64,000 nucleotides of DNA from DAHUYF01 sp963838385 (lineage in GTDB: Bacteria > Pseudomonadota > Alphaproteobacteria > ATCC43930 > CGMCC-115725), in assembly GCA_963838385.1 (NCBI GenBank), contig CAWIRE010000003.1, positions 620,001-684,000 of the forward strand. Direction: 5' to 3'. The position numbers were made by a program, and so were the translations under genes. The notes beneath the pieces are model-generated. The model was not told the origin of the DNA. It saw nothing but the letters and a program-made list of their open reading frames with translations, and made no database searches. Numbering within the stretch: position 1 is the first letter of the stretch; the number at the start of each line of letters is the position of its first letter. Shown here one piece after another: positions 15,771 through 25,627 of this stretch.

Positions 15771-16703
15771 CTACCCGATCTGCGCCACCGCCCGGCGCAG
15801 CGTGTCGGCGCTCTGCTGCAGCGCCTTCTCCTCTTGCGGCGCCAGCGTCGGCGCCAGCGTCGCCGCGACCCCGCCGCGCCCGACCACCGCGGGGAGCGAG
15901 AGCGTGACGCCGTAGCGCTCGCTGTAGCAGCCGATCGGGATCACGCCCCGCTCGTCGCGCAGCACCATCTCGGCGATCCGTGCCGAGACCATGCCGATGC
16001 CGTATTGGCTGGCGTTGTTGCCTTCGATGATGGTGATGTTGGCATAGCGCACCTCGCGCTCGATCCGGGCGCTGAGCTCCTCCACCTTCTGGCCGCGCGC
16101 GGCGAGCGCATCGGCCAGCGGCACGCCGGCGATGCGCACGCCCGACCAGATGAAGACCTCCGAGGTGCCGTGCTCGCCCAGGATCTGCGCCTCGACCGAG
16201 GCGGGGTCGACGCCCAGCGCCTGGCCGATATGGGTCCTCAGGCGCAGGCTGTCGAGATAGGTGCCGGTGCTGAGCATGCGGGCATGGCCGGCGAGCCGGC
16301 GCGCGAGATCGGCGAGCGGATCCGGCGGGTCGGTGACGACGAGGATCACCGCGTCGGGCACGGCGGCGACGATCCTCGGCACGATGTCGCGGTAGATCCC
16401 GGCATTGGTCTCGAGCAGCCGCAGCCGCCCGGCCGGGTCGTTGCGGTCGGTGGCGCCGCCGGTCTTCTCGTTGACGCCGCTGGTGATCATCACCAGCGCC
16501 GCGCCGGCGAGATCGCCGTAATCGCCGTCCGTCAGCGCCACCGGCGGGCCGAGCGCCGCGCCATAGCGCATGTCGGTGGCGACCGCCTTGGCGCGGGCGC
16601 GGGTGCGGTCGATCAGCACGATCTCGCGCGCCGAGCGCCGCATCACGAGGGCGAAGACGCAGGCCGAGCCGACGGCGCCGGCGCCGATCACTCCGATCTT
16701 CAT
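15771..16703 (-). CDS. Lactate/malate dehydrogenase family protein
   Basis: NAD-dependent 2-hydroxyacid dehydrogenase of 310 residues. The Rossmann motif GAGAVG is at 7-12, Asp151 and Arg154 lie in LDSLRLR, and the catalytic His178 is in GEHGTSEVF, which is the lactate-dehydrogenase-like form. The mobile specificity loop (about 75-98, SGVNEKTGGATDRNDPAGRL) is about six residues longer than usual and lacks both the Gln typical of lactate and the Arg typical of malate enzymes. The true substrate is therefore open. Convergent with the response regulator. Confidence 0.8.
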   Translation of the reverse strand: MKIGVIGAGAVGSACVFALVMRRSAREIVLIDRTRARAKAVATDMRYGAALGPPVALTDGDYGDLAGAALVMITSGVNEKTGGATDRNDPAGRLRLLETNAGIYRDIVPRIVAAVPDAVILVVTDPPDPLADLARRLAGHARMLSTGTYLDSLRLRTHIGQALGVDPASVEAQILGEHGTSEVFIWSGVRIAGVPLADALAARGQKVEELSARIEREVRYANITIIEGNNASQYGIGMVSARIAEMVLRDERGVIPIGCYSERYGVTLSLPAVVGRGGVAATLAPTLAPQEEKALQQSADTLRRAVAQIG

Positions 16704-16752
16704 GTCTGCCTCCCCAGGGTGATGCCTGGTGAACGGCGGCGGCCGGCGATCG

Positions 16753-19260
16753 TCAGAACTGTTTCAGCAGGCGATCGATATACTCGCGCTCGATCTCCGG
16801 ACGATCGCGCTCGCCGGCGCGGCGCCGCAGCTCCTCGAGGATGCCCTTGGCCTTCTCGATGGCGTAGTTGCTCTCGGGACCGCCGAACCTCAGCCCGCCG
16901 CCGTCGTCGATGCCGCTATTGGCATGGTCCTGGGCGTTGAACCGGCCGAACGGATCGCGATCGGACTGGCGCAGCCCGTCGCGGTCGCCGGGCTCGCCGC
17001 CGCCCGGCTGGCCGTTGCCGCCCTGGCCCATCATCTGCTCGGCCATGCTGCGCGCCGCCTGCTGCAGCTGGTCGAGCGCCTCGGTCTGCGGCGCGATCGC
17101 CTCGCCGGGCTGGCCTTGCTGCAGCGCGCCGGCAGCACCGCGCATGGCGCGCTCGGCGCGGCCCAGCGATTGCGGAATGTCGCCCGACTGCTCGCCGAGC
17201 TGGCGCATCATCTCGCCGAGCTGGTGCCTGAGCGCCTCCTGGTCGCCGGCCATGTCGCCGTCCTCGCCGCCGGGCTGGGCCTGGCCGTTGCGTCCCATCT
17301 GCCCTTTCTGGCCCTGCTGTCCTTGCCGCCCCTGCTGTCCTTGCTGCCCTTGCTGTCCTTGCTGCCCCTGGCGCGATTGCCGGAAGCTGCGGTCGAGGAG
17401 CTGCTGCTGGCGGCGCATCATGTCCTGCATCTGCCGCATCGCCTCGGCCTGACCGCCCTGCACCTGGCCGGGCCGCGCCATGCGCAGGTTCTCCAGCATC
17501 TCCTGGAGCTGCGACAGCAGGTCGCGCGCCGCGTCGCGCGAGCCGGTGCGCGCCAGCTCGCGGGCGCGATCGAGCATGCGCTGCAGATCCTGCGAGCTCA
17601 GCATGCGCGAGGGATCGACCGGCTGCTGGTCCTGGGTCTGCTGCTGCATGTTCTGCGCCAGCGCCTGCATGTAGCGGTCCATCGCCTGCTTCAGCTCGTT
17701 CATGAGCCGGTCGATCTCGGCATCGGGCGCGTTGCGTGCCAGCGCATCCTGCAGCGCCTTCATCGCGTCGCGCAGATCGCGCTGGACGAGCGGCGTGCGG
17801 CCGTCCTCGATGCGCACCGCCGTGTCCCACAGCAGCTGCTGCACCGAGGGGATGGACTGCGCCGAGCGGTCGAGGATGAGGCGGGCCTGCGCCGAGCGCA
17901 GCGCCATGAAGACGACGATGTCGTCGCCGAAGAGCCGCGGCCTGAGCGACAGGTCGGAGAGCGTCTCGGCCACGACCTCGCGCTGCGTCGGGTCGAGGGT
18001 GAGTTGCTTCCTCTGCTCGATGATGGCGCAGGCGATCGGATGGTGGAAGACGCGCTCGGGGAGCGTGATGCGGATGGTCTCGCTCTCGCCCTTCTGGCCG
18101 AGCGCGTCGGTCGCCTCGAGATGGATGTCGACGGGCAGCCCGGCCCAGGGATGGGCGGTGAGGTCGTTGTAGCTCGCGTCGTGCGCCTGGCGCAGATGCA
18201 GGCCCGGCAGCGGCAGGTTGAGCACCAGCGGCCCGCCGGTGTCGCCGGGGCGCGCGATGATCGCCCTGGCCGTCTCGACGCCGTAATCGTCGCTCGCCTG
18301 GTATTCCAGCCGCAGCACCGCGCGCTCGGTGTGCTGCGGCGGCTTGGCGAACTCGATGGTCGGCGGCAGGTCCGGCAGGACGGCGATGGGCCAGGCGCCG
18401 AGCTTGCGGCCGCCTTGCTCCACCGCCAGCTCATGGCCGGCCGTCAGCGTCGCGCTGCCCTTGAAATTGCGCTCATCGATGCGGCTGAAGTCGATCGCGC
18501 GGTCGTCGATCTTGAGCCGCGGCGGCTCGCCGGTGGTCTGCACCTGGGCGAGCACGGTGCTGCCCGTGGGCACGGCGATCGGCGTCTCGGGCGCGCTCGC
18601 CGGCAGGAAGTGCGGCGGCAGGCCGGTATAGTCGGGCGGCGTCACCCAGATATCGAGGCTCGCCGGCGCCGCGGCCGCGCCCAGCGACAGGCTCGGGCTC
18701 AGCGAGCGTACCAGCCGCAACGACCAGTCCTGTCCGGCATCGATGGCGGCGAGCAGCAGCACCAGCGCCAGCGCGGTGCGCAAGGCGAAGGGGTCGCGGC
18801 GCAGCAGCCCCGCTGCCGGCCAGCCGACGCGCAGCGTGCGGATCTGCGCCGCCATGCGCTGGCGGTGCGCCTGCCACAGCGCCGCGGCGGCCGGATCGTC
18901 GCCGGGCGTGCTCAGCCGGTCGTCGAGCGCGGTGAGCGGGCGATGGGCAAGCCCGCTCGCCTGTTCGACGCGCCGGCGTTCGGCATCGCGGTCAGGCAGG
19001 CGGAAGCGACGCGCCGCCGGCAGCAGCGCCGCCACCAGGGCTATGGCAAAACCCGCCAGCAGGGCGGCATGGAGGGCCCCCGGCAGCATCGCCGGCAGGT
19101 CGAGCAGCGCCAGGACGAGAAAGACGCCCACCACCCCTGTGGCGGGCCACAGCGCCGGCCACAGCCTTTCCCACAGCAGGGCGGCGCCGGCCAGGAGCAG
19201 GCGGCCGCCAAGGCGTCGGCGCTCGCCCGGCGGTTGCGGCGGCGGTAGGCTGTTGCTCAT
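16753..19260 (-). CDS. TIGR02302 family (DUF4175) membrane protein
   Basis: An 835-residue protein with two N-terminal membrane segments (~35-90), a further hydrophobic stretch near 165-180, a long periplasmic region of beta and helical segments, and a Gln/Gly/Met-rich C-terminal third with a QGQQGQQ tract at about 17290-17375. This is the architecture of TIGR02302/DUF4175 proteins, found mainly in alphaproteobacteria and without a proven function. The ATG at 19260 is used because the N-terminus MSNSLPPPQPPGERRR precedes the first membrane segment. It lies 17 bases downstream of lysA, the usual neighbour. Confidence 0.85.
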   Translation of the reverse strand: MSNSLPPPQPPGERRRLGGRLLLAGAALLWERLWPALWPATGVVGVFLVLALLDLPAMLPGALHAALLAGFAIALVAALLPAARRFRLPDRDAERRRVEQASGLAHRPLTALDDRLSTPGDDPAAAALWQAHRQRMAAQIRTLRVGWPAAGLLRRDPFALRTALALVLLLAAIDAGQDWSLRLVRSLSPSLSLGAAAAPASLDIWVTPPDYTGLPPHFLPASAPETPIAVPTGSTVLAQVQTTGEPPRLKIDDRAIDFSRIDERNFKGSATLTAGHELAVEQGGRKLGAWPIAVLPDLPPTIEFAKPPQHTERAVLRLEYQASDDYGVETARAIIARPGDTGGPLVLNLPLPGLHLRQAHDASYNDLTAHPWAGLPVDIHLEATDALGQKGESETIRITLPERVFHHPIACAIIEQRKQLTLDPTQREVVAETLSDLSLRPRLFGDDIVVFMALRSAQARLILDRSAQSIPSVQQLLWDTAVRIEDGRTPLVQRDLRDAMKALQDALARNAPDAEIDRLMNELKQAMDRYMQALAQNMQQQTQDQQPVDPSRMLSSQDLQRMLDRARELARTGSRDAARDLLSQLQEMLENLRMARPGQVQGGQAEAMRQMQDMMRRQQQLLDRSFRQSRQGQQGQQGQQGQQGRQGQQGQKGQMGRNGQAQPGGEDGDMAGDQEALRHQLGEMMRQLGEQSGDIPQSLGRAERAMRGAAGALQQGQPGEAIAPQTEALDQLQQAARSMAEQMMGQGGNGQPGGGEPGDRDGLRQSDRDPFGRFNAQDHANSGIDDGGGLRFGGPESNYAIEKAKGILEELRRRAGERDRPEIEREYIDRLLKQF

Positions 19261-19277
19261 TCCTGCACCTCTCGCCG

Positions 19278-20573
19278 TCAACGCTGGGCGAGCCAATCCG
19301 GCATCCTGTCCTGCGACAGGAGCTCCTCGAAGCTTGGCCGCGGCCGGATAACGGCGAACTCTTCGCCGCGCACCAGCACCTCCGGCACCATCAAACGGGT
19401 ATTGTAGCTCGAACTCATCACCGCGCCATAGGCTCCCGCAGAGAGCAGCGCGATCAGCTCGCCGGCCGCGATCGGCGGCAGCGGCCGCTGGGCCGCGAAG
19501 GCGTCGCCCGTCTCGCAGACCGGCCCCACCACGTCGATCGGCCGCCGCTCGGCCCCTGCCGCCGGCTCCCGCACCGGCACGACCTCGTGCCAGGCCTCGT
19601 AGAGCGCGGGGCGGACGAGGTCGTTCATCGCCGCGTCCTGGATGAGGAAGCGCCGCGCCACCCCGTCCTTGACGTAGAGCACGCGCGCCACCAGCACGCC
19701 GGCATTGCCGACCATCCAGCGGCCGGGCTCGAATTCGAGCTCGGCGCCAAGCCCCTCGGTCACCTGCTTCACCATCGCCGCGTAATCCTCGATCGCCGGC
19801 GGCCGTTCGTGGCGGTAGCGGATGCCGAGGCCGCCGCCGAGATCGAGCCGGCTGAGCGCGATGCCCTCGCGGGCGAGTGCCCGCATCAGCTCGACGGCGC
19901 GGCGGTAGGCGAGCTCGAACGGGCCGAGATCGGTGAGCTGCGAGCCGATATGGAGCGCCACCCCGGCGACCGCGAGGCCGGGCAGCTGCGCCGCGCGGCG
20001 GAAGGCGCCCGGCGCCTGGGCGATGTCGATGCCGAACTTGTTCTCCTTGCGCCCGGTGGCGATCTTGGCATGGGTATGCGCGTCGACATCGGGATTGACC
20101 CGGATGGCAATCGTCGCCGTCTTGCCCAGCGCGCTCGCCACCGCGCTGACGGCGGACAGCTCGGGCTCGGATTCGATGTTGATCTGATGCACGCCGGCGT
20201 CGAGCGCGAAGGCGATCTCCGCCTCGCTCTTGCCGACGCCGGAGAAGACGATGCGGTCGGCGGCGATGCCGGCGGCCAGCGCGCGGCGCAGCTCGCCCTC
20301 GGAGACGACATCGGCGCCGGCGCCGAGCCGCGCCAGCAGGCGGATCACGGCGAGGTTGGAGTTCGCCTTCAGCGCATAGCAGATGCGCACCGGCCGGTCG
20401 GCGAAGGCGGCGGCGAAGCGGCGGTAGCGCCGCTCGATGGCGGTGCTGGAATAGCAGTAGAACGGCGTGCCCACCGCGGCGGCGATGCGCGCGAGCGGCA
20501 CCTCCTCGGCGCAGAGCTCGCCCGCGCGATAGGCGATCTCCGGCGCGCCCGGCGCGGCCTCGGTCTCAGTCAT
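19278..20573 (-). CDS. lysA: Diaminopimelate decarboxylase
   Basis: PLP-dependent fold-type III decarboxylase turning meso-diaminopimelate into lysine. The 431-residue chain has the PLP Lys69 in CYALKANSN, the glycine-rich phosphate site LDLGGGLGIRY, EPGR, and the cross-active-site Cys in GPVCETGD, and it ends near the conserved YNTR. The start overlaps the lptM stop by 8 bases, so argH-lptM-lysA form one transcription unit read right to left. Confidence 0.95.
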   Translation of the reverse strand: MTETEAAPGAPEIAYRAGELCAEEVPLARIAAAVGTPFYCYSSTAIERRYRRFAAAFADRPVRICYALKANSNLAVIRLLARLGAGADVVSEGELRRALAAGIAADRIVFSGVGKSEAEIAFALDAGVHQINIESEPELSAVSAVASALGKTATIAIRVNPDVDAHTHAKIATGRKENKFGIDIAQAPGAFRRAAQLPGLAVAGVALHIGSQLTDLGPFELAYRRAVELMRALAREGIALSRLDLGGGLGIRYRHERPPAIEDYAAMVKQVTEGLGAELEFEPGRWMVGNAGVLVARVLYVKDGVARRFLIQDAAMNDLVRPALYEAWHEVVPVREPAAGAERRPIDVVGPVCETGDAFAAQRPLPPIAAGELIALLSAGAYGAVMSSSYNTRLMVPEVLVRGEEFAVIRPRPSFEELLSQDRMPDWLAQR

Positions 20574-20727
20574 GCGGGTAGTTGCGCGGATATGTGACCT
20601 GCTCGCCGGGCGGCGGGCCGGGCTCGGCCTTCTTGCCGCAGGCCGGCAGCGGCAGGCAAGCCGCCAGCAGCAGCGCGAGCGCGAGGCCGGCGCGGCAGCG
20701 GCGGGTGGACAGGGCGGAAGCGGTCAT
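20566..20727 (-). CDS. lptM: LptM-like small lipoprotein
   Basis: A 53-residue lipoprotein precursor: charged N-terminus, hydrophobic core LALALLLAACLPL and lipobox LPAC with Cys30, then GKKAEPGPPP. LptM (formerly YifL) proteins share the CGKKGP-like mature start and help oxidative maturation of the LptD/E translocon in the outer membrane. The position between argH and lysA is where this gene is typically found in alphaproteobacteria. The start ATG lies 12 bases after the argH stop. Confidence 0.75.
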   Translation of the reverse strand: MTASALSTRRCRAGLALALLLAACLPLPACGKKAEPGPPPGEQVTYPRNYPHD

Positions 20728-20738
20728 CCCCGTCGCTT

Positions 20739-22164
20739 TCACAGAAAGCGCTTGCGCGCCCGGGCCGCGGCGGCGGCGACATTGGCGGGGGCGGTGCCGC
20801 CGAAGCTCACGCGGCTCGCGACCGACTTCTCGACCGTCAGCACCTCGAACACGGCGGCGGTGATGCGCGGCTCCAGCTGTCTGCATCTCGGCCAGCGGCA
20901 GCGCCGCGAGATCGACCCCCTGCGCCTCGGCGCGCGCCACCAGCGCCCCGGTCACATGATGCGCCTCGCGGAAGGGCAGGCCCAGCACCCGCACCAGCCA
21001 ATCGGCGAGATCGGTGGCGGTGCTGAAGCCGCTGGCTGCCACCCGGCGCATCGCCTGCGCGTCGGGCACGAGGTCGCCGACCATGCCGGCGGTGGCGGCC
21101 AGCGCCAGCTCGAGCGTATCGGCGGCGTCGAACACCGGCGCCTTGTCCTCCTGCATGTCCTTGCTGTAGGCGAGCGGCAGCCCCTTCATCACCATCAGCA
21201 GCGCGCTGAGCGCGCCCAGCAGCCGGCCGCTCTTGGCGCGCACCAGCTCGGCGGCGTCGGGGTTGCGCTTCTGCGGCATGATCGAGCTGCCGGTGGTGAA
21301 GGCGTCGCTCAGCCGGATGAAGCGGTAGGGCTCGCTGGTCCAGATCACCACCTCCTCGGCGAAGCGCGAGAGATGGAGCCCGATGATCGCGGCCGCGGCC
21401 AGGAACTCGAGCGCGAAATCGCGGTCGGAGACGGCATCGAGCGAATTGGCCGCCGGCCGGTCGAAGCCCAGCGCCTTGGCCGTCATGTCGCGGTCGATGG
21501 CAAAGGAGGTCCCGGCCAGCGCCGCCGCGCCCAGCGGCGATTCGTTGAGCCGGACGCGGCAATCGGCGAGCCGCGAGCGGTCGCGGCCCAGCATCTCGAC
21601 ATAGGCGAGGAGGTGGTGGCCGAAGGTCACCGGCTGCGCCACCTGGAGATGGGTGAAGCCCGGCATGATGGTGCCGGCGTGGCGCTCGGCCTGGGCGATG
21701 AGCGCCGCCTGCACCCCCTGGATCTGCCGTTCCAGCCGGTCGATCGCATCGCGCACCCAGAGGCGGAAATCGGTCGCCACCTGGTCGTTGCGCGAGCGCG
21801 CGGTATGCAGCCTTCCGGCGGCGGGCCCGATCAGCTCGGCCAGACGCGCCTCGATGTTGAGGTGGATGTCCTCGTGCTCGGTGCGGAAGGGAAAGCCGCC
21901 CGCCTCGATTTCCGCGCGGATTTGCGCTAGACCGCGGGCGATGGCCTCGCCGTCCTCGGCCGACAGGATCTTCTGGCGCACCAGCATGGCGCAATGGGCG
22001 AGCGAGCCGGCGATGTCCTGGGCATAGAGCCGCTTGTCGAAATCGATCGAGACGTTGATGCGCTGCATGATCTCGGCCGGACCGCCGGCAAAGCGCCCGC
22101 CCCACGCGGCATTCGCGGCCGGGGCCGAGGCGCCCGTCTCGCCCTCGCCGGGCTTCCGGCTCAT
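20739..22164 (-). pseudogene. argH: Argininosuccinate lyase, frame interrupted once near its end
   Basis: Cleaves argininosuccinate to arginine and fumarate. Signature motifs are present: TARSRNDQVATD, the GSSIMPQKRNPD loop with the catalytic Ser, and the N-terminal WGGRF. Reading stays in frame to LPLAEMQ, then breaks near 20880. One extra base in CAGACAGCTGG shifts the ribosome off the continuation QLEPRITAAVFEVLTVE...KRFL, which ends at 20739. Corrected length is 474 residues. Because the distal part is fully conserved and arginine synthesis normally needs this gene, an assembly insertion is the simplest explanation. Confidence 0.88.
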
Positions 22165-22197
22165 GGCCGCCGGCCGGCAGCGGAAAGGTGGTGCGGC

Positions 22198-22842
22198 ATG
22201 AAGGTGCTGGGCGCGGTCATCCTGCTCATTTTCCTCTGCCTGGCGGGTCTCGCGGCCGCCTGGTATTGGCCGGGCGCCCCCTTGCGCCGCGACCACGGCA
22301 GTGTCGTGAGCAGCAATTTTGACGCCGGTGCGCCGCAGGAGGCGGCGCTGGGGCAGTTTACCCCGCTCGACCCGCCGCGGCCAGCGCCGGCGCTGAGCTT
22401 CGAGAGCCGCGACGGCCGGGCGCTGAAGCTCGCCGATTTCCGTGGCCGCTTCGTGCTGGTCAATCTCTGGGCCACCTGGTGCGGCCCTTGCGTGCGCGAG
22501 ATGCCCTCGCTCGACCGGCTCCAGGCGCGGCTGGGCGACCGGCTGAGCGTGCTGGCGATCTCCGAGGACCGCAGCGGCAGCCAGGCGGTCGAGCCTTTCC
22601 TTGCCAAGCTCGGGCTGCGGCGGCTGCAGATCTATCTCGATCCCGAGAGCAATGCGCAGCAGGCTTTCGCCGTGCAGGGGCTGCCGACCAGCTTCCTCAT
22701 CGACCCGAACGGCCGCATGCTGGGCTCGCTCGAAGGCGGCGCCGAATGGGACGCGCCCTCGATGGTGGCGGTGCTGGAACGCTACCTGAGGGCAGGCGAG
22801 GACAGCGGCCTGATCAAGACCTCGGTGACGGGCGGCCGTTAA
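22198..22842 (+). CDS. TlpA-family thiol:disulfide oxidoreductase
   Basis: A 214-residue membrane-anchored thioredoxin-fold protein. There is an N-terminal hydrophobic anchor at ~3-24, then the domain with the active site WATWCGPC (Cys94, Cys97), cis-Pro in GLPTSFLID and an IYLDPESN insert. It would act in the periplasm, reducing disulfides, for example in cytochrome c or cytochrome oxidase assembly. The ATG at 22198 is preceded by GGAAAGG. Transcribed divergently from argH with 33 bases between starts, an order seen in other alphaproteobacteria. Confidence 0.87.
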   Translation: MKVLGAVILLIFLCLAGLAAAWYWPGAPLRRDHGSVVSSNFDAGAPQEAALGQFTPLDPPRPAPALSFESRDGRALKLADFRGRFVLVNLWATWCGPCVREMPSLDRLQARLGDRLSVLAISEDRSGSQAVEPFLAKLGLRRLQIYLDPESNAQQAFAVQGLPTSFLIDPNGRMLGSLEGGAEWDAPSMVAVLERYLRAGEDSGLIKTSVTGGR

Positions 22843-22929
22843 CCTTTGCCGAGGGGCGGGCGCCGCGGCGGTTTATCCCGCGGCCGCCCGGGATTAAGCT
22901 GCCGCTCCAGATCGAGGAGACGGAGAGGC

Positions 22930-24228
22930 ATGCTCGACAAGCCCATTGCTCCCGCGACCCGCATCGTCCGCCGCGGCGCCGCGTCCGCCCCGCGCCAACA
23001 CCAGGCCGAGATCTGCGTCGTCGGTGCCGGCATCGCCGGCGTCTCCGCCGCCGTCGAGGCGGCTCGGCTCGGCCGCAAGGTGCTGCTGGTGGACGGGCTG
23101 CCGGCGCTGGGCGGGCAGGCGGTCACCTCGATCATCGGCACCTTCTGCGGGCTCTTCTCCAACGGGCTCGAGGGCTACCAGCTCACCCACGGGCTCGCCG
23201 ACGACATCCTGCGCGAGCTGGGCGAGGAGGGCGCGCTGCATTACCGGCGCAGCCATACCACGGTCGTGCTCTATGACGAGGTGGCGCTGGGGCGGTTCAT
23301 CGAGCGCACGGTCGAGCGCGCCGGCATCACCGTGCTGCTGGGCGCCGTGCTGCGCGAGGTGCGGGTCGAGGACCGCCGCGTCGCTGCCCTCGCTCTCGCG
23401 ACCCGCTATGGCGACGTGGTGGTGCGCGCCCAGGGCTTCGTCGACGCCACCGGCGACGCCGCGCTCGCCTTCCAGGCCGGGCTCGACTGCCGCGAGCCGG
23501 CCGAGGGCGTGGTCTACGGCTCGCAGATGATGGTGCTCGAGCATGTCGACGAGGCGCATTACCCGACGCGCGAGGCGGTCTCGGAACGGCTCAAGGAAAA
23601 GGCCGAGAGCTACGGCCTCGTGCGCCATGACGGCTTCGCCTTCTCCTTTCCCGGCCGCGGCACGGCGCTGGTCAACATGAACCATGTCGAGACGCCGCTC
23701 GACCCCTTTGCCGCCTCGGCCACCGGCTTCGCCGGCAAGGAGCAGGCGGACCGCTCGCTGCGCTTCTTGAGGCGCGAATTCCCGGCCGCCTTCGGCCGCG
23801 CGCGGGTGCGCGCCTATGGCTTGCCGGGCATCCGCCAGACGCGCTGGATCGTCGGCCGGCATCAGCTCACGGTGGACGAGGTGCGCCGCGGCGAGAAATT
23901 CGCCGACAGCATCGCGCGGACAGCCTGGCCGATCGAGCAGCACCACCATGCCGAGGGCTATGTCTGGGAGCCCTTTGCCGAGGACCATCTGCATTACGTG
24001 CCGTTCGCCAGCCTGGCGCCGCCGGCGGTCGACAACCTCGTCGCCGCCGGGCGCTGCATCGATGCCGACAGCGCCGCGCTCTCCAGCGTGCGGGTGATGG
24101 GGCCTTGCATCGCCATGGGCGCCGCCGCGGCGCATGCGCTCGACCTCGCCGGCAGCGGCAGCGTGCATCAGCTCGACATCGCGGCGCTGCGCCGCCGGAT
24201 CTCCGCCAACGTGGAGGGCGGCTCGTGA
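22930..24228 (+). CDS. FAD-dependent oxidoreductase
   Basis: A 432-residue flavoprotein of the FAD_oxidored (PF12831-like) type. The dinucleotide-binding GAGIAG is at ~32-37, a second segment VDATGDAALAFQAGLDC, and a C-terminal GRCIDADSAALSSVRVMG motif that contacts FAD. The physiological substrate is unknown. The start is fixed by GGAGAGG just upstream of ATG 22930. Its stop overlaps the GTG of a transporter of the aromatic acid type, so the two probably handle one imported compound. Confidence 0.8.
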   Translation: MLDKPIAPATRIVRRGAASAPRQHQAEICVVGAGIAGVSAAVEAARLGRKVLLVDGLPALGGQAVTSIIGTFCGLFSNGLEGYQLTHGLADDILRELGEEGALHYRRSHTTVVLYDEVALGRFIERTVERAGITVLLGAVLREVRVEDRRVAALALATRYGDVVVRAQGFVDATGDAALAFQAGLDCREPAEGVVYGSQMMVLEHVDEAHYPTREAVSERLKEKAESYGLVRHDGFAFSFPGRGTALVNMNHVETPLDPFAASATGFAGKEQADRSLRFLRREFPAAFGRARVRAYGLPGIRQTRWIVGRHQLTVDEVRRGEKFADSIARTAWPIEQHHHAEGYVWEPFAEDHLHYVPFASLAPPAVDNLVAAGRCIDADSAALSSVRVMGPCIAMGAAAAHALDLAGSGSVHQLDIAALRRRISANVEGGS

Positions 24229-25623
24229 GCGCGGCGACGCGCGTCGACATCGCCGCGATCATCGAGGGCCAGCGGCTGAGCCCGTTCCTGCTGCGGCTGG
24301 TGCTGGTCTCCTGGATCGTGACGTTCTTCGACGGCTTCGACATGAACGTCATCGCCTTCGCCGCGCCGGCGCTGAAGGCCGAGTTCCATCTCGACCGGCT
24401 GATGCTGGGCAACATCTTCAGCATCGGCCTGCTCGGCACGATGATCGGCGGCTTCGCGCTGGGCTGGCTCGGCGACCGCATCGGCCGCCGCCCGACGCTC
24501 ATCCTGGCGACCGCGTCCTTCGGCGTGATCACCTTGGCGTTTGCGCTGGCTCGCGGCTATGGCGCGCTGCTGGCGCTGCGCCTGCTCGACGGCATCGCCA
24601 TCGGCGGGCTGCTGCCGGTGTGCTGGGCGCTCAACATCGAATACGCGCCCAAGCGCTACCGCGCCACCATCGTCACCGTGATCATGGTGGGCTACTCGCT
24701 CGGCATCAGCCTCGCGGGGCCGGTCGCCATCTGGCTGATGCCGGCCTTCGGCTGGCAATCGCTCTTCGTCTTCGGCGGCAGCCTGTCGCTGCTTGCGGCG
24801 CTCATCCTCGTGCCGACCTTGCCGGAATCGATCCGCTACCTGGCGCTGGAAGGCGCGCGGCCGGAGCGCATCGCGCGCCTGCTGCGCCGCCTCGCGCCGG
24901 ATCGCGCCGTGCCCGAAGGGGCGGTGTTCGTCGTCGCCGACGAGGCCGGGGTGAGCAGGACGTTTCGCCCGGCGCTGCTCTTCAAGGACGAACTGCGCTG
25001 GATCACGCCGCTGCTCTGGCTCGCCTACATCTTCAGCTCGATGGCGGTGTTCTTCCTTGCCACCTGGACGCCGCTGGTGTTCGAGGCGCTGGGGTTCTCG
25101 CGCGCCGAGGCGGCCGCGGCCGGCTCGATCAACGCGCTCGCCGGGGCGCTGGGCGGCCTCGCGCTGATGCGCTTCACCGACCGGCGCGGCGCCATCGCGA
25201 TCACCGCCATGCCGCTTGCCGCGGTGCCGGTGCTGCTGATCGCCGGTCTCGCCCCGCTCGGCCATGGCGGCTTCCTGCATCGCCGTGGCGTTCATCGGCT
25301 TCTTCGTCATCGGCGGCCATTTCGGGCTGCACAGCATCGCCGGCCTCTTCTATCCCAGCACCTATCGCGGCAATGGCGCGGGCTGGGCGATCTCGGTCGC
25401 CAAGATCGGCTCGATCGCCGGCCCCTGGATCGCCGGCGCGCTGCTCTCGACCGCGCTGCCGGTGCGCCACATCTTCGCCGTGGTGGCGCTCTGCCCGGCG
25501 GTCTTCGTCGTCGCCATCGCCATCATCGGCCGGATCCATGCCGGCATGAGGCGGCGCGCGGCGCAAACGGAAACGGCCGGCGCCTCGCCGGCGCCGGCCG
25601 CTTCGGCTTACGCGCGACAGTAG
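24225..25623 (+). pseudogene. MFS transporter (aromatic acid:H+ symporter type), frame interrupted once
   Basis: Twelve-helix major facilitator. Helix 1 has FFDGFDMNVIAFAAPAL with the D-G-x-D pattern of the AAHS family, and the loop 2-3 motif is GWLGDRIGRRP. Reading is continuous to about 25275. One extra base near CTTCCTGCATCGC then shifts frame, and the rest (AVAFIGFFVIGGHFGLHS to RRRAAQTETAG) continues one frame over to 25623. The corrected protein is 465 residues. GTG 24225 overlaps the upstream stop. All helices are intact, so the break is probably a sequence error. The exported or imported substrate is inferred only. Confidence 0.78.
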
Positions 25624-25627
25624 GCGC

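Noticed and set aside
17270..17380. Collagen-like protein suggested by Gly-Gln repeats
   Set aside because: The repeat lacks the strict Gly-X-Y periodicity over enough length, and the whole protein matches the TIGR02302 architecture.
16729..19248. An 839-residue + strand frame opposite the TIGR02302 gene
   Set aside because: It is a shadow of the real gene. The leucine/arginine-rich repeats mirror the Gln/Gly codons of the true frame.
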